This document shows, one piece after another, positions 16,644-26,503 of a stretch of 36,480 bases of DNA. The stretch covers positions 1 through 36,480 of the forward strand of contig JAAUOM010000035.1 of assembly GCA_012034865.1 (NCBI GenBank), written 5' to 3'. Numbering within the stretch: the first letter of the stretch is position 1; each line of letters starts with the position of its first letter. The translations under genes were made by a program, and so were the position numbers. This DNA is from Acaryochloris sp. CRU_2_0. GTDB lineage: Bacteria; Cyanobacteriota; Cyanobacteriia; Thermosynechococcales; Thermosynechococcaceae. Under the pieces are notes generated by a model. The model was not told the DNA's origin. It saw nothing but the letters and a program-made list of their open reading frames with translations, and ran no database searches.

Positions 16644-17281
16644 ATGTCCTCTTTTGATACAGTTTCTATTCCGGTTGACCAAATCCAGTACGATTCTCAA
16701 GGTTTGGTTCCCGCGATTGTTCAAGACTATTTGGATGGAACCGTCTTGATGATGGCTTGGATGAATCGGGAGTCATTACAAAAAACATTGGCGACGGGAC
16801 GGACATGGTTTTGGAGCCGCTCCCGACAGCAGCTCTGGCCTAAGGGAGAAACTTCAGGGCATGTGCAGCACGTAAAATCCCTGCGATATGACTGTGATAG
16901 TGATGCCCTTTTGATTGGGGTAGAGCAAGTCGGTGATATTGCTTGCCATAGGGGGGAGCGCAGTTGTTTTCATCAGGTTGATGGTCAGATTATTCCACCA
17001 CCTGCGGATACAATCTCTCAGGTGTTTGCGGTGATTTGCGATCGCCAAGCCCATCCCTCCTCCAGCTCTTATACCTGCCAATTGTTAGCAGCAGGGGATA
17101 ACAAAATCCTCAAAAAATTGGAGAAGAGTCCGCAGAAGTGGTCATGGCCTGCAAGGATGACAACCCAGAGGAGATTGCCGGGGAAGTGGCTGATTTGATT
17201 TATCACACCTTGGTCGCCTTGGCTCATCATCAGGTAGATATCAAAGCTGTTTACCGCAAACTCCAAGAACGCCGTCGCTAA
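16644..17281 (+). pseudogene. hisI: HisI/HisIE bifunctional histidine enzyme, -1 frameshift in the HisE domain
   Basis: Phosphoribosyl-AMP cyclohydrolase fused to phosphoribosyl-ATP pyrophosphatase, histidine steps 2 and 3. The HisI half is intact: [39 protein letters not shown] and the zinc-binding CHRGERSCF. The HisE half begins at [13 protein letters not shown]; after NKILKK the frame breaks in an A6 run (17112-17117) and would stop at 17196-17198. One base back, the frame reads [29 protein letters not shown] and ends in QERRR at 17279-17281. Seven A would restore one protein of about 212 aa. ATG 16644 is preferred over GTG 16641. A natural loss would need another hisE copy, so sequence error or slippage deserves weight. 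Confidence 0.85.
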
Positions 17282-17351
17282 AACCATATCTAGTGGTCTG
17301 CCAAGACTGTTTTGATGGGTTAGCAACTGTGAATGTCGGTTCTCAGGCAAG

Positions 17352-17388
17352 TAAAAGGCTCTCCTCTAATGAGCATTAAAGGAGAGCC
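17352..17388 (-). terminator. terminator of the flavoprotein operon
   Basis: GGCTCTCCT (17357-17365) pairs with AGGAGAGCC (17380-17388). With one mismatch the stem extends to 15 bp with a 2-nt loop. On the minus strand the stem is followed by TTTT, placed 34 bp after the flavoprotein stop codon. On plus it lies about 75 bp after hisIE and has no T run. Confidence 0.7.
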
Positions 17389-17421
17389 AATGCCTCGAAA
17401 GAGGCTGTTAGTTCAATTCAC

Positions 17422-19433
17422 CTAATTCAGAACAGCAACTTTAGACTTAGAGTTACGCTCTGGCATAACAACATACTCCATAATATACTCAATGGTTTCT
17501 TGGGGAACCCAGCCATGATCCGCCAAGATTTCTCCAACACGTTGGCCACTCATTTTTTGCTCTTGTAAAGCCTGATCAACCTGCCCTTGAGTGACTAAAT
17601 CTGCATCCACTAAATAAGCACCAAGAACTGAATATCCTTTCAGGTATCTTGGATCATCTACTGGCTTATTAATAACCTTATCCAGCATGAACTGAATAGT
17701 CCGTTCTTTGACCCAACCTCGATTCTTTAAGATTTCCTCTAAACGAGCGGACACTGCTAACTCTTGTTCTGCTAAAGCAGTTTCAAGTTGTTCAGAAGTC
17801 AAGAGTCCAGCCTGGAGTAAGCGACTACCAATGGATTGAGGTTGAGCTAACTGCTCAGTCATGAACTTTAACAGGGGTTGTACATGCACCTCTTCTGTCC
17901 ATTCACTGGCAATATCCTCAATCACATGATGCTCTGCGACTAATTTACCTCGGCAATAACGACGGATAATAGGATGGAGACTAGGGCTTTGTTCGGCGTT
18001 CTCTATGTCATCTTTATGAACTCGTTCTATTGCAAAAGGATCAGGGAAAGCCTCTAAATATTTATGGCCAAATTCTAAGGAGATAGTGTAGTAATGACTG
18101 TGCTTTCCTAATTCACTATCTAAAAGATAGTCCGTTGGAACTTCTTCAAAATACTTTCCTTGCTTCTCTTGTTCAGAAATAATAATGACATCACTTAGAA
18201 AACCAGTTTGCTGCCATAATGCAGAACTTTGGTTTGCACGGCTGAGAATAGCATCAGTCAGAGTTTCAGGATTGAGTACTAGTGATGAGTGTTGCCAGGT
18301 TTTTTGATGGAATCTACACTCAAAAATTTGATGCAGGGCTTTAATATTATAGCGGAAACCATGAATAAACCCTGACTGCTTTTTCTTGAAATCTCTCATA
18401 TGCATTAAGATACCAGCAAAAAACAGATCTTGAATATTAGTTGATTCCCACGAGCTTGTTTGGGAAGGGAAACGATTATTAATCGTTAGATTGGGTTTAC
18501 AAGAGTCATCAAAAATACTGTCATCAAAACGGAAGCCAGTACATACAATAATGCGATCATACTCAAGATCTTCTACTTCACCATTTGCATGAGTGTAAGA
18601 CACAGAAACTGTATATTTACCATCATCATTTTGTCTGATGTTCTCAATATGAGCATCAAGTATCAGGTTCTGAGATTTTAACTGGTATGTATCTAAAAAT
18701 TGTTATTTACAGCTCTTAGATGGCCAACATACCTAGTTTTCCAAGCCATGGATATGGAATGAGGACTACAAACATGAATCATAGCAGCACTATCAATCAG
18801 ATTATCAGCAGTCTCAAAAGCAGAATTACCTTTTCCAACGATTAATACGCGTTGATTTTCAAAATCATCGGGACTGACTGATACCTTTGTATATTTTTCA
18901 GCCAATTCAATGCCAGGGATATCAGGGATATAAAGCTTAGTACAGCCTGTAGCTATAATTAAATGTTTACAGGAATAGACCTTACCCTTTTCATCAATTA
19001 TCATGAATTTTTGATCTTTGGCAATTTTAGTAACCTTGACGTCATATCTAATATTTAAATCAAAGTGATTGGCAAAGTCTCCAAGATAATCAACCAGTTT
19101 GTCAGCATCTGGAAAATATTGCTTGCTATAATGCTTAAATGACATTTCTTCACTATCGCTTAACAGTGAATTCCAATCCCAACGTAGATTGATCTCAGGA
19201 TCATCATAACCAGTGTAACGCTTATTGATTGAAATCAACTTACGATGTCTAGGAAATTCCTTAAAGAAAGTTCCAGGAGAATTACCAGCTTCTAAAATCA
19301 GGTAATCTCGCTTAGATTTTTCTAGATAGTAGCCTAATTGCAATCCTGCAGGTCCAGCACCAATAATTAAATACTCATAATCAGTACGTGAACTTTTAGA
19401 CCAATACGGATTACTTTGCGTCTTTGCATACAT
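17422..19433 (-). pseudogene. FOXRED2-like FAD oxidoreductase with two MshEN-like repeats, frame-broken
   Basis: Two minus-strand frames make one protein of about 670 aa. The first (ATG 19433) has the FAD fingerprint LIIGAGPAGLQLGYYLE (GxGxxG at 25-30), an RHRKLISINKRYTGYDDPE stretch and the NAD(P)H fingerprint VGKGNSAFETA (about 199-209), as in flavin monooxygenases. It breaks at T5 (18695-18699 on plus). Adding one T joins it to LDTYQLKSQNL and the second frame: DRIIVCTGFRFD, LFFAGILMHMRDF, GFIHGFRYNIKALHQIFE, typical of FOXRED2-like flavoproteins. The last 130 residues are two similar modules (LTSEQLETALAEQ and VTQGQVDQALQEQ, each followed by EIL..(N/D).GWV) resembling the MshEN/T2SS ATPase N-domain. 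Its ATG overlaps the upstream stop as TGATG, so translation is coupled to the diiron gene. Confidence 0.8.
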
Positions 19434-20098
19434 CAATAACTCATTCGTAAATTCCGTAAAGACATTGAAACCTCATCAATAACTTTATAAGCTTCAGTTA
19501 TTTCAACATCAGACAACTCAAGATTTTGAATAAAGAGTTCTGATTCAGGAGAATCTGCTGCGTGGCCTGACTCTGCTGAAAGATGCTGGTCACCAAAGTA
19601 ACGATAAGTTTTCTTGGTAAAGGATTCTAGTTCCTTGGCAACTGGAGCGATATGAGAAGCTGCAATTTGTGCTGTTGCCTCAATTACTTCGATAATAATC
19701 AATTTTTGGATAGGGGTAGCTTGAGATGCATACGCGATCAGTTTACGACATAAGTCTCTAGTTCTTTGTGTATCTTTCCCCCACACAAATCTGAGGACAT
19801 CTGTAAACCGCATTGATTCATCCAGTCCTAATTTGCGAAGATCGCCTAAAAACCAAACCCAATGATGATCATCTTCATGGGTATGCTTATTGATTAACTG
19901 CTGGAGTTGATCATCAGATGATTCATCTCTGAGGATGCATTTATTGAGTTCACCAAAACTCATAATAAATGGAGCTGCACATGGACCAAAAGAAAGTCTT
20001 ACCTGAGGGGCAACTGTCTTGTCTTGAAGAAAATCAAAGAAAGGTAATTCAGCAAATTCATGTTTCTTTTGATCGATATACCCAAGAATATCCTTCAT
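19433..20098 (-). CDS. heme-oxygenase-like diiron oxidase/oxygenase (HDO-like) protein
   Basis: A 221-aa all-helical protein starting at ATG 20098, with GGGAGAG about 8 nt upstream; an in-frame start at 20197 would add an unrelated hydrophobic leader and is rejected. Candidate metal ligands appear in the order expected for CADD/PqqC-like proteins: an acidic/His cluster HTHEDDHHW (72-80), Glu in IIEVIEATAQ (137 or 140), and H172-x3-E176-x2-H179 in YFGDQHLSAESGH, matching the HxxxDxxH pattern of diiron members. Such proteins cleave, hydroxylate or N-oxygenate small molecules. The first gene of a coupled operon with a flavoprotein, it suggests a small-molecule oxidation pathway. The substrate is unknown and the family call comes from motifs only. 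Confidence 0.7.
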   Translation of the reverse strand: MKDILGYIDQKKHEFAELPFFDFLQDKTVAPQVRLSFGPCAAPFIMSFGELNKCILRDESSDDQLQQLINKHTHEDDHHWVWFLGDLRKLGLDESMRFTDVLRFVWGKDTQRTRDLCRKLIAYASQATPIQKLIIIEVIEATAQIAASHIAPVAKELESFTKKTYRYFGDQHLSAESGHAADSPESELFIQNLELSDVEITEAYKVIDEVSMSLRNLRMSY

Positions 20099-20398
20099 TG
20101 ATGCAACTCTCCCAAATATATAAATACTGTAAAATGCACACAAACTGATCAAACTAGAACAGATGAGTATAACCTGCTTTAATTTATGTGAAAGCATTAG
20201 AAGTAATCTCTAATACCTATAAATGAAAACTCCTCAATTATCCAAGCTCTTATTTCTCAGAGGCAAGGAAAAATTTTAACTTTGTGAACTATAGCGCGAT
20301 TCAAGAAAGAACAATACTGATGTTAATTAGAAAATATCTCTAAATGAAAAGTGTTCAGTAATTTGATTTCTTAGAAAAGCTAATATACAAAAATTATG

Positions 20399-20570
20399 AT
20401 AGTAGAAAATATATATCATCCGTACTTTTACGGAAGTACCCAAAATCTAAATTACTCTTGCTACGCAAATATACTGATGCTATTAAAGATAGTAACAAAA
20501 AACATATATTTTCCGTATTTTTACGGAAGTGCTGAACATCTAAATTATTCTTGTTACGCAAATGTACTGA
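20399..20570. repeat. two imperfect direct repeats of about 80 bp, each with a hairpin
   Basis: Copy 1 at 20399-20476 and copy 2 at 20489-20570 share ATAGTA, a TCCGTA/TACGGA stem-loop with a T-rich loop, TCTAAATTA, TCTTG and TACGCAAAT, ending in TACTGA. The second hairpin (TTCCGTA-TTTT-TACGGAA) is a perfect 7-bp stem. They lie 300 bp upstream of the diiron gene. The interval 20099-20398 holds no gene that I can see. Confidence 0.65.
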
Positions 20571-20580
20571 CTACCAAGAC

Positions 20581-20598
20581 GGGCACTGCTCAGTTAAG
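20581..20598. repeat. isolated IS1-like terminal repeat
   Basis: GGGCACTGCTCAGTTAAG matches the dead IS1 left end at 9271-9288 (GGGCACTGATCAATTAAA) at 15 of 18 positions. It directly follows the second direct repeat. No transposase or right end accompanies it, so it looks like a solo end left by deletion. Confidence 0.4.
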
Positions 20599-20714
20599 AG
20601 AATATTTGGAAACTTGGCTGAAGCCTCTAAGAGTAAAAGATGTCAATACAATTCTGGGTTTTTGCCTCAAAGTATCTTCTGGCAAGGGGAGATAGGGATG
20701 GATAAGTTGTCCGG

Positions 20715-20742
20715 CTCCCCTCTGCCAAGCTTGGGAGAGAGG
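20715..20742. repeat. dispersed inverted repeat (CTCCC..CCAAGCTTGG..GGGAG type)
   Basis: An imperfect palindrome centred on CCAAGCTTGG and flanked by CCCCTCT and AGAGAGG, followed by GGCTGGGGATGAGGGG. Sequences of this build (TTGGGAGAGGG GCTGGGGGTGAGGG) are common intergenic repeats in cyanobacteria. Confidence 0.45.
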
Positions 20743-20775
20743 CTGGGGATGAGGGGAAGAAGTGCAGTTTATTAA

Positions 20776-21030
20776 ATTTACGTTCCTTACTATGGAAGCT
20801 ACAATCGCGAAGGAAGTAGTCTATTTATGCTGTGCTACCTTGGTGGTGCAGAAAACTCTCAAAATCCTTACAGCGTTAATTCTCGTAAATCGATACTTGT
20901 CGAGAATAAGACTCCTAGCCAACGTCAAATCAACATTTCAAGGTCTGATTTAGAATCAAATAGTCGCCTTATGCAATACACAAAAAGTTTTCTATACTAC
21001 CAAGCTGTGCTGCATACATTAGAATCTTGA
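20776..21030 (+). other. open frame without a start, possible 3' gene remnant
   Basis: Open from after a TAA at 20773-20775 to the stop at 21028-21030, about 84 codons, reading IYVPYYGSYNREGSS, LFMLCYLGGAENSQ and a Ser/Gln-rich tail. The only ATG is 17 codons in (20827). The composition is protein-like and it may be the tail of a gene whose front was removed next to the solo IS end. There is a loose likeness to the C-terminus of phycobilisome linkers (VPYY then a Gly-rich segment), too weak to use as a call. Confidence 0.3.
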
Positions 21031-21117
21031 TCTATAAACTTATACTCTGAACCTACCGTCCGTGAAGAGGACTCTGAAACTGAATCGCTTGCAAATGATG
21101 AGGCTAGGGTAGTCTAG

Positions 21118-24100
21118 ATGAAAAAATTTCCTGGGTATCTGAACAACGAAAAAATATACGCTGGAGGAAAAACTCTAGTCTATCGTGCGATAAGAGAGAA
21201 CGATCAGAAATCCGTCATCCTTAAGACGCTTCAGGCGGAGTATCCTTCTATCCCAGACATTAATCGTTTGAAATGTGAATATCAAATTAGCTACCAACTT
21301 AATATTCCTGGAATCATACAAGTCTACGGTTTAGAAATTCATGAAAAAAATATTGCAATTGTTCAAGAAGATTTTAATGGTATACCCCTCAAAAACTTTT
21401 CAAAGACTGGTTCTATTCCTCTAACTGAATTTCTAGAAATAGCTATACAACTCTCACAAACCCTCAGTGATTTACACCAAAATAAAATTATTCATAAAGA
21501 TATCAACCCTTTTAATATACTAATTAACTCTAAAACTAGACAAGTTAAAATCACTGACTTCAGTATGGCATCTTGTTTGCAAACAGAAAGCTATCAGCAA
21601 GTAAATTTGCTAGAAGGGACTCCAGCTTACATGTCTCCAGAGCAAACAGGAAGAATAAATCGTTTGCTTGATTATCGATCCGATCTTTACTCTTTAGGAA
21701 TAACTTTTTATGAGCTATTAGTAGGTCATCTTCCATTTCAAACATTAGATCCGTTAGAACTGATTCACTGTCATATTTCTCAGCGTCCTCCTTCTCCTAG
21801 CCAACTTAACTCAAAGATTCAGACTGTTATTTCTGATATTGTCATGAAGTTAATCGAAAAAAATGCTGAAAATCGCTATCGAACTGCTTTAGGCTTAAAG
21901 TCAGATCTTGAGCAATGCTTAAAGCAATATACAAGTAAAGGAGAAATTTTAAGCTTCCCTTTAGGGACATTAGATCATAATAGCCAGTTCCTAATTCCCC
22001 AAAAACTTTATGGCCGCTCTGATGAAATTGCAAAATTGCTTTCTGCATTTGATCGCGCTAGTAATGGAAGAGCTGAGTTGATGTTAATCAGTGGCTATTC
22101 TGGTATTGGAAAAACTTCTATTATCAACGAAGTATATAAATCAACATTTAGTAAAAAAGGTTATTTCACACAGGGAAAGTTTGAACAGTTACAAAAAAAC
22201 ATACCGTATTTTGCAATCGTACAAGCGTTTAGAAAGCTTTTACAGAAAATACTGACTAAAAATTCTGAAGAAATTAACTATTGGAAAAATCGTTTTTTAT
22301 CCTTCTTAGGTAATAATGGCCAGATTATTATTGATACTATTCCTGAATTAGAGTTAGTGATTGGACCTCAAGCACCTGTCCTTGAAATTGAACCTACAGA
22401 AGCCAAAAATCGCTTTAATCAAGTTTTTAAATCTTTTGTTCAAGTGTTTATGCAACCTGAACATCCGCTTGTAGTTTTCTTAGATGATTTGCAATGGGCA
22501 GATTTAGCATCACTTAACCTAATTGAATATTTAATTAGTAACTCAAGTAACCAACATTTACTACTAATTGGTGCTTATCGGGATAATGAAGTAAATGCTT
22601 TGCACCCTTTTACAAAAATGTTGGACTCTATAAATAATCAAGGTATAACTATAAATAGTATTTTTTTAAATTCACTTTCATTGAATTCTGTACGGCAATT
22701 AGTCAACGAAACGTTATGCATAAAAACTCAGATAACAGATGAGCTTGTTGACTTGATCTTTAATAAAACAGCCGGAAATCCATTTTTTATAAATCAGCTT
22801 CTGCAAATGCTACATCAAGAAAATTACATTAGTTTTAATTATAGAAAATATCTTTGGCAATGGGATATTGAAAAATTTATCAGACTAAAATTTTTGATTT
22901 TACTATTGTAGATTTAATTATTAGAAACTTAAAGAAATTACCAGAGAATACTCAAGAAGTTTTAGCACTTGCTTCATGTTTTGGTAATCAATTTAGCCTT
23001 AAAAATTTATCAGTAGTTTCTAAAAAGCAAGAACAAGAGTTAGCCTCAGTACTTCTTCCTGCGATTCAAAAAAATTTTATAATTCCTATAAAAGAAGATT
23101 ATCAATTAGATTTAGAAGAAAATACATCTAGTTTATCTCTGAATGACATCAGTATTTATCAGTTCTTTCATGATCGAATTCAAAACGCTTCATATTCATT
23201 AATACCAGAGAGTGAACGTAAAAAAATCCATTTAAAAATCGGTGAACTATTTCTAAAAATATTTCTAAAAAATAATTTAGATGACAATATATTTAACATC
23301 GTTAATCAGATGAATATAGGTGCTTCTTTATTAAATAAACAAGAAAAAATTAGTGAGTTAGCATTTTTAAATCTTACTGCTGGGAAAAAAGCGAAAGAAG
23401 CAACAGCTTATGAAATAGCTGAGAAATATTTTTATCAATGTATTGATTTGCTGCCAGAGACAAGTTGGACTAATCAATATGAATTTACTTTAGAAGCTTA
23501 TTTATTAGCTCTAGAAATCGCATATATTAATGCTAATTTTGAACTAGCTAATAAATTTCTAAAAGCTGTATTAGCTTTTGCTAAATCCCCAAAAGATATA
23601 ATTAAAGCATATGAGGTTCAAATTTCTTTCCACTTTATTCAAAATCAACCACTTAAAGCTATTGAGATTGCATTAGAAGTTTTAAAAAAATTAGATATTA
23701 GTATTTCTAAAAAGCCCAAAAAATAGATATTCTATTAGGTATTTTTAGAGTTAGCTTAGCAAAAGGAAGAAAATCTATTTCAGATTTATCTAGTTTGCCA
23801 ATAATGATAGATCAAGATCAGCTTGTGGCAATGAGAATTTTAATGGCTGTTATACCTGCAACTTTTGTGGCAAGCCCTGAGCTATTTCCTATAGCAATTT
23901 CGAAGATGGTTGAAATATCACTGAAACATGGCAATTCACCATACTCGATTTTTGCCTATAACAGTTTTGGAACACTACAGTGTGGTGCATTAAATAATTT
24001 TGATGCTGGATATGAATATAGCTTACTAGCTATAGATTTATTAGAAAAGCTGAATGCAGTACAATTTAAATCTAAAGTTTATATGGTCTTCAATGTTTTT

Positions 24101-26323
24101 AATAGACCCTGGAAAGATCATTTAAAAGAATCAGTATTAATGCTTATTGAAGGTGTAAGTAGCGGGTTAGAAATAGGAGATACAGAATATGTAGGGCATT
24201 GTACATCTTTCCTCTGTATTTATGCTTTTCTGGATGGAGAAGATTTAGATTCTGTTATCAACAAGTATAATAAATATATTAGATTTTTGAATAAATCTAA
24301 ACAAGAGTTTCAATTATATCACGCTAATATTTGGAAGCAAGTAGTGTGTAATCTGCTTGAAGAGTCGAAAGATCGGCTAATCTTATCTGGCGACTATTTT
24401 AGTGAACAATATTTTTATAGTGAAATTATTAATCATAAGAATGACTTAGTAGATATTGCTTTTTATTGTGCTAAATCTTTTTTGGCTTTATTATTTAATG
24501 AATTTGATAAGGTTATATATTTTTCAAATTTTATTATTGATCTTTCAGCTAGTGTTCCAGGTATTATATATATTGCATTAAGTAATTTTTATTCTTCGAT
24601 CTCTTTGCTTAAATCTTGTTTAAATTGCTCTAAATTGCAAAAACAGAAAGCACTAAAAAGAGTAAATATACAGCAATTAAAAATGAAAAGATGGGCTAAT
24701 AGCTGTCCTGATAACTTTCTTCATAAATATCAGTTGGTAGAGGCAGAAAAAGCGCGAGTTCTTGGCAGAAAAGATCAAGCTATGAAATGGTATGATCTTG
24801 CTGTTAAATCTGCTGCCAAATCGGGATATATTCAAGAGGAAGCTATTGCTAACGAACGTGCTGCTGAATTTTATTTTGAATGGGGTAATGAGAAAATTGG
24901 CCAGATGTATTTAGCTGATGCTTATTATGGATATGTTAGATGGGGTGCAATTAGTAAGGTAAAGCAATTGGAAGAAAGATATCCAGAAGTTTTTCTGGAT
25001 TTACAAAGATCTTCACAACCTACTGATCTGACTCAAATAAGGGAAAGTTCTGTTACAAAAACCAACCAAATCAATTTGGACTTGGTTTCTGTTCTGAAAG
25101 CTTCTCAAGCTATTTCTGAAGAGATTATTTTAGATCAATTATTAAATAAATTATTGACAGTTTTAATGCAAAGTGCTGGCGCTCAAGCTGTTGTTTTAAT
25201 TCTTCTGCGAGATCAAAACTTTACTATTGAGGCTTCTATAACAAATCAACTTAAATCTGTTCGTCAGTCTATTCCATTGGCATTGAGTGATCAAGTCCCT
25301 AGATCAGTGATTTATTTTGTAGACCGTACTCAACAGCCTGTTGTTTTGGGTAACGCAGCGATGGATTCAAACTTTTCTAGTGATGCTTATATTCAACAAC
25401 ACCAAGTTAAATCCTTGCTGTGTTTACCCATGCTGAGTCAAGGGAACTTGACTGGTATGGTTTATTTAGAAAATAATCTTGCTTATGATGCATTCCGTGA
25501 GGATCATTTAGAAGTTTTGAATTTGCTATGTGCCCAAGCAGCTATTTCCCTTCAGAATGCTTGTCTGTATGAAGACTTAAAGCGATCGCAAGCAAATGAA
25601 CAAGCTGAAAGAGAAATCAATGAGTTAAAATCTCGGTTTATTTCAATGACCTCTCATGAATTTCGGACACCCTTGACTTCAATTTTAGGTACAACCGAAC
25701 TGATTAAGCACTATGGTCAAAATTGGGATGCCACTAAGCAGCATACTTACTTAGATCGGATTCAAAAGAATGTCAAGCACATGACAGGTCTTTTAGAAGA
25801 TGTTCTGGTTCTGAGCAAGGCCGATCAAGAGAAAATTAACTTTAATCCAGTACTAATTGACTTAGAGAGTTTTTGCCATGCTCTAGTGGAAGAGCTTGAG
25901 TTAAATACTAAGCCAAATCAGCATATTGAATTTGTATGCAGTGGTCATCATCTTCACCCCTATGCGGATGAAAAAATCTTAAAACAAATACTAAGCAATT
26001 TGTTGTCTAATGCTATTAAATACTCTCCAGAACAGTCTACAATTCACTTTGAGTTGGTACTCTCTGACGAAGAGGCTGTATTCCGAGTTCAAGACCAAGG
26101 GATTGGTATTCCAGAAGTGGATCAGCAGCGTTTATTTGAATCCTTTCATCGAGCGACTAATGTTGGTCAAATTCAGGGTACTGGACTAGGATTAGCTATT
26201 GTCAAGAAATCGGTTGAATTACACAAAGGAACCCTTTCTTTTGAGAGTTTTGTCAATCAGGGGACTACGTTTATTGTGAAATTGCCCATTACGCTTGAAG
26301 CTTTGGTTCCTCCGTCAGATTAA
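21118..26323 (+). pseudogene. giant Ser/Thr kinase-AAA ATPase-GAF-histidine kinase hybrid, two -1 frame breaks
   Basis: One gene of about 1,735 codons of the kinase/ATPase/sensor hybrid family found in many cyanobacteria. From ATG 21118: protein kinase with K36, HKDINPFN (126-133), DFS at 147 (for DFG) and SPEQ; then LYGRSDEIAKLL and Walker A GYSGIGKT (326-333) with LDDLQWAD. The frame breaks at A5 (22871-22875); one more A gives IYQTKIFDFTIVDL. A helical TPR-like region follows, with a second break at A6 (23718-23723; one more A gives KPKKIDILLG). Then come a GAF domain (about 25090-25570) and a histidine kinase: H-box SHEFRTPL (His codon 25655-25657), N-box NLLSNAIKYS, G-boxes DQGIGIP and GTGLGLAI. 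No receiver domain. Very AT-rich, without HIP1 in its first 4.4 kb. If both A-runs are miscalled the gene is intact. Confidence 0.85.
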
Positions 26324-26498
26324 CCTACGGTGTCTACACATCTCTAGTTCTACGCGTTCAATCTTGTATTAGCCCCCCTAGCCCCCAATTCTGGGGGGAA
26401 ACGGCCAAAATTTCGGCTTTCTCCCCCCAGAATTGGGGGGTCGGGGGGGCGAGTGCAATGTCTTTGGGGTTTATCAAGACTTGTGTGTACACCGTAGG
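26324..26498. repeat. nested inverted-repeat element after the hybrid kinase gene
   Basis: The outer arms CCTACGGTGT (26324-26333) and ACACCGTAGG (26489-26498) are exact inverted repeats, with partial extension to 17 bp. Inside is a second large hairpin: CCCCCCTAGCCCCCAATTC with TGGGGGGAAA (about 26373-26401) against TTTCTCCCCCCAGAATTGGG (from 26418) and TCGGGGGGGC. The innermost part is GCCAAAATTTCGGC. The element starts with the base after the kinase stop and may act as its transcription stop. C/G-rich repeats of this kind are dispersed in cyanobacterial genomes. Confidence 0.65.
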
Positions 26499-26503
26499 GC
26501 AAC

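Noticed and set aside
20399..20570. Possible CRISPR array
   Set aside because: Only two imperfect units of about 80 bp separated by a dozen bases; no short identical repeats with unique spacers and no cas genes.
20396..20775. Short plus-strand frames over the direct repeats
   Set aside because: They are built from the repeat itself (the same peptide twice), lack ribosome-binding sites and end in intergenic repeats.
20776..21030. Phycobilisome linker fragment
   Set aside because: Likeness is limited to a VPYY motif and a Gly-rich stretch, too little to assign the family.
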